Shown: positions 62,215 through 64,000 of the stretch, in pieces | Position numbering within the stretch: position 1 is the first letter of the stretch | Layout of the letters: each line of letters opens with the position of its first letter | NCBI GenBank assembly: GCA_016933535.1 | Contig: JAFGAS010000036.1 | Span: 57,723 to 121,722, forward strand | Source: Candidatus Zymogenaceae bacterium | GTDB lineage: Bacteria; Desulfobacterota; Zymogenia; Zymogenales; Zymogenaceae | Length of the DNA: 64,000 nt | Reading direction: 5' to 3' | Notes under the pieces: generated by a model | What the model saw: only the letters and a program-made list of their open reading frames with translations | Databases searched by the model: none | What the model was told of the DNA's origin: nothing | Made by a program: the position numbers and the translations under genes

Positions 62215-62829
62215 TCAATGGAATGTTATTCTCGGGTGATATTCCGCTATCTTCTTCTTGCCGTGGAACTCTTGGACCGCCCTCCTGATGTAGTCCTCCC
62301 ACTTTTTACCGCTCTCCCGGACAAAGGAAATCGACAGGGCGTATCCCCGTTTTGTATTCATCATGATCGCATGCGATTCGATCGTCACCGATGACAGCTC
62401 TTCCAGGCCGATCTCGTAATCTTTTATGCCGTGGAACAACAACCGCTTGTTTGTGAGATAGAGGTTTCCTGCGTCAATCAGCGAGAACCTGTAGAGTTGG
62501 GCCCTGATTTTTTTATATCCCCGGAATATGCCCGCCTTCTGTTCCTGAAAGAGCTTGGCCCGGCTGCTCTTGGCCCACAGGATTTCTCCTTTTCGCCGCG
62601 TAAACGCGTCGTCGGCCGGGCGCGGGAATTGTCCCCCGTATATTGTCTCGTACGCTTCCCTGAGCGTCATTGTTTGCTTTTCGCTGCCCGTTGTAATACT
62701 CAGCTGATAGTCCTCGGTATACGCAAAACGCGCCCCGCAGGCGCGGCAGCTTATATCGCCGTTTTTTTGGGTCTCGATCGATTCTTCGGCCATGCATATC
62801 GGGCATTTATACAGGAATTTTTCGATCAT
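62215..62829 (-). CDS. Zinc-ribbon protein with PH/GRAM-like domain
   Basis: A 204-residue protein I cannot name. Residues 5-35 contain CPICM and CRACGARFAY, a four-Cys zinc ribbon. The C-terminal half (about 125-190: NLYLTNKRLLFHGIKDYEIGLEEL and following) looks like a PH/GRAM fold, as in bacterial PH-like domains that read LTNKRLIF. A soluble cytoplasmic protein is predicted. It leads the unit with plsC, so a role near membrane lipids is possible but not shown. Confidence 0.65.
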   Translation of the reverse strand: MIEKFLYKCPICMAEESIETQKNGDISCRACGARFAYTEDYQLSITTGSEKQTMTLREAYETIYGGQFPRPADDAFTRRKGEILWAKSSRAKLFQEQKAGIFRGYKKIRAQLYRFSLIDAGNLYLTNKRLLFHGIKDYEIGLEELSSVTIESHAIMMNTKRGYALSISFVRESGKKWEDYIRRAVQEFHGKKKIAEYHPRITFH

Positions 62830-62858
62830 GGTCTACCCCTTCAGGTACGATGAATATC

Positions 62859-62887
62859 CTTATACGGCATTTTTTCGATAAAATCAA
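62859..62887 (-). promoter_or_regulatory. Sigma-70 promoter of the zinc-ribbon/plsC unit
   Basis: On the minus strand TTGATT (62887-62882) and TATAAG (62864-62859) are separated by 17 bases. The ATG at 62829 is about 24 bases after the predicted start of transcription. Confidence 0.6.
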
Positions 62888-62919
62888 CTCTTTTCCGGAA
62901 CGCAGCGGCCCGTTCGCAC

Positions 62920-62953
62920 AAAAAAACCCCCTCAGGTTTCCCTGAGGGGGTTT
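62920..62953 (-). terminator. Rho-independent terminator of the beta-barrel gene
   Basis: A 13-bp stem (62924-62936 with 62941-62953, 4-nt loop) is followed on the minus strand by further T (62923-62920). It lies 30 bases after the stop of the outer-membrane gene. Confidence 0.92.
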
Positions 62954-62983
62954 ATAGTTCTCAGTCTCACGAGTTAAAGCTAC

Positions 62984-64000
62984 TTAGAACTCGTAGATCA
63001 GGTTGTTGTTTACCGTCCAGATCGGGCCCCAACGCTCGTGCGTTCCGGTTTCTCCCACATAATCAAACGAATCGCCGGGCAACAGCACGCCGGCCGCCAG
63101 GGAGTAGGTAAGACCTTCCATGATCTCGTAGTCCACGCCGAGGTCGATTTCCCATCCCAGGTCATGCTTGCTGCCGTACCAGGAAGTGATGTGATCCGAG
63201 TAGTAGTTGACCGGGTGAGTGTAGGCGGTGTTGTTTCCTACCGGCTCGGTCCACCGGGCCCATATAACAGCGGCGTTAATCGAGAGCTTCTCCATCGGGG
63301 AGATCTCGAAGTAGAGCTTGACGGCCGTCAGGTTTTCGATGTCGTCGCAGAAGCCGAGGCCTCCGCCGAAGTCGTCCTGCATACCGCCGTTGCCCGAGGC
63401 AATGATGTTGCCGAAGACAAACTCGTCGGCCGTGATGAAGTTCAGGTTCCACTTGGCGTCATTAGCCCGGCTCTCAAGGTCGCCACTGCCGTGCACAAAG
63501 GCAAGGCCGACCGTCAGCAGGTCATTGTGATAGGCGGCATCGACGTAGAGGTTATATCCCCGGACTTCCCTGCGATGGGGGCTCCAGCCCCAGTTGCCCA
63601 TGTCTGTGTACCCGAATACGCCGCTGAACTCTGCCTTAAGGCTCAGCATGTCGGCGATCTCGCCGGTATATGCAATGCCCGCGAAGCCAATGGCCGAGTT
63701 CACTTCGTTTAGATCCGCCATCCAGAAGCCAGACCAGTAGGTTTCGTTATGGCCCATCAGCAGTCCAGCTCTGACGTTTGCGTAGCCGCCGAAGAGCTCG
63801 ATCGTGTGGTTCTCGTTCGGGGTGTACATGAGGTCCAGGACCCAGATATCGGCGTCGCGGTTGTAGTATTCGCTTGCGCCGCCCAGGGCGACATTGTCAT
63901 TCCCTTTGAAATACATCGCCGAAACGCCCACGGGACCCCACTTGTTGGACCACTTGAGTCCGTCAAGATAACCGCTCGTGTCGGAAAACGCCAGGCCGTA
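62984..64000 (-). CDS. Outer-membrane beta-barrel protein, 3' part
   Basis: The last 338 residues of a porin-like protein. The frame is open to the window edge on the upstream side, so the N-terminus and signal are outside. Alternating strands (e.g. IWVLDLMYTPNENHTIELFGGYA, LNLYVDAAYHNDLLTVGLAFVHG) and the C-terminal Phe (NNNLIYEF) needed for BAM insertion show a beta-barrel. Acidic, Asn-rich loops are present. The substrate or exact family is unknown; alginate-export-type barrels are one possibility. A strong terminator follows. Confidence 0.8.
   Translation of the reverse strand, partial: YGLAFSDTSGYLDGLKWSNKWGPVGVSAMYFKGNDNVALGGASEYYNRDADIWVLDLMYTPNENHTIELFGGYANVRAGLLMGHNETYWSGFWMADLNEVNSAIGFAGIAYTGEIADMLSLKAEFSGVFGYTDMGNWGWSPHRREVRGYNLYVDAAYHNDLLTVGLAFVHGSGDLESRANDAKWNLNFITADEFVFGNIIASGNGGMQDDFGGGLGFCDDIENLTAVKLYFEISPMEKLSINAAVIWARWTEPVGNNTAYTHPVNYYSDHITSWYGSKHDLGWEIDLGVDYEIMEGLTYSLAAGVLLPGDSFDYVGETGTHERWGPIWTVNNNLIYEF

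Overview
The window looks like a chromosomal segment of a deltaproteobacterium in the broad sense (Desulfobacterota or Myxococcota-like). It is moderately GC-rich by eye. The gene types point that way: an NtrC-type sigma-54 activator beside pilin genes, a PilZ protein of the myxobacterial/Geobacter style, a DUF362 protein, a V4R-domain protein, beta-oxidation genes and LolA/porin-type envelope genes. It is Gram-negative, since it has LolA, an outer-membrane beta-barrel and several lipoproteins. I see no rRNA, tRNA, CRISPR array, prophage or insertion sequence. The assignment to a phylum is inference.

Layout. 1-4.1 kb: a truncated dienoyl-CoA isomerase-like crotonase, an SCP2-like protein, a class III aminotransferase and a V4R-domain protein, closed by strong terminators. 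4.2-17 kb: a type IV pilus minor-pilin operon on the minus strand. It runs FimT/GspH-like, PilV-like, a large PilX-like protein and a giant 1680-residue PilW-like protein with Ig-like and lectin-like regions. Upstream lie an NtrC-family regulator and, divergently, a REC-PAS-GAF-histidine kinase. A near-consensus sigma-54 promoter and an upstream dyad sit directly before the first pilin gene. 17-21.5 kb: an MFS transporter and a Fur-family regulator plus znuACB-type metal ABC operon, with a 7-1-7 palindromic operator. 21.6-27.1 kb: a membrane protein with an L7/L12-like N-terminus, an M23 lipoprotein, and an unassigned three-gene operon (FAD oxidoreductase, aspartoacylase-like protein, P-loop protein). 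27.2-33.8 kb, plus strand: a Gfo/Idh oxidoreductase, a DUF362 protein, CvpA, a penicillin-acylase-family protein and a class IV aminotransferase. 33.9-40.5 kb, minus strand: acyl-CoA dehydrogenase, acyl-CoA synthetase, nitronate monooxygenase-like protein, a HEAT-repeat membrane protein, and a CheY-like receiver abutting glgC.

40.8-47.9 kb, plus strand except the MEMO gene: a PilZ protein followed by a stand-alone LigD phosphoesterase domain, a MEMO1-family protein, a TPR lipoprotein and a second lipoprotein, a crotonase, and an archaeal-type nicotinate phosphoribosyltransferase. 48-53.6 kb: a degenerate inverted-repeat element, glycerol-3-phosphate dehydrogenase, a 2[4Fe-4S] ferredoxin, enolase, a hotdog thioesterase, a small DUF4177-like protein and a class I/II aminotransferase. 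53.6-64 kb, minus strand: a dksA-like/apbE/NusG-II/Gx-transporter operon, rimO, lolA, ftsK, uppP, plsC, a zinc-ribbon protein, and the 3' part of an outer-membrane beta-barrel gene.

The most distinctive unit is the sigma-54-controlled pilin locus. Its own two-component genes sit next to it, and its PilW-like protein is large enough to serve as the tip adhesin in place of PilY1, which is absent. The second candidate for an undescribed function is the FAD oxidoreductase/aspartoacylase-like/P-loop operon. It is divergent from a Gfo/Idh-DUF362 pair across a promoter region with a clear inverted repeat.
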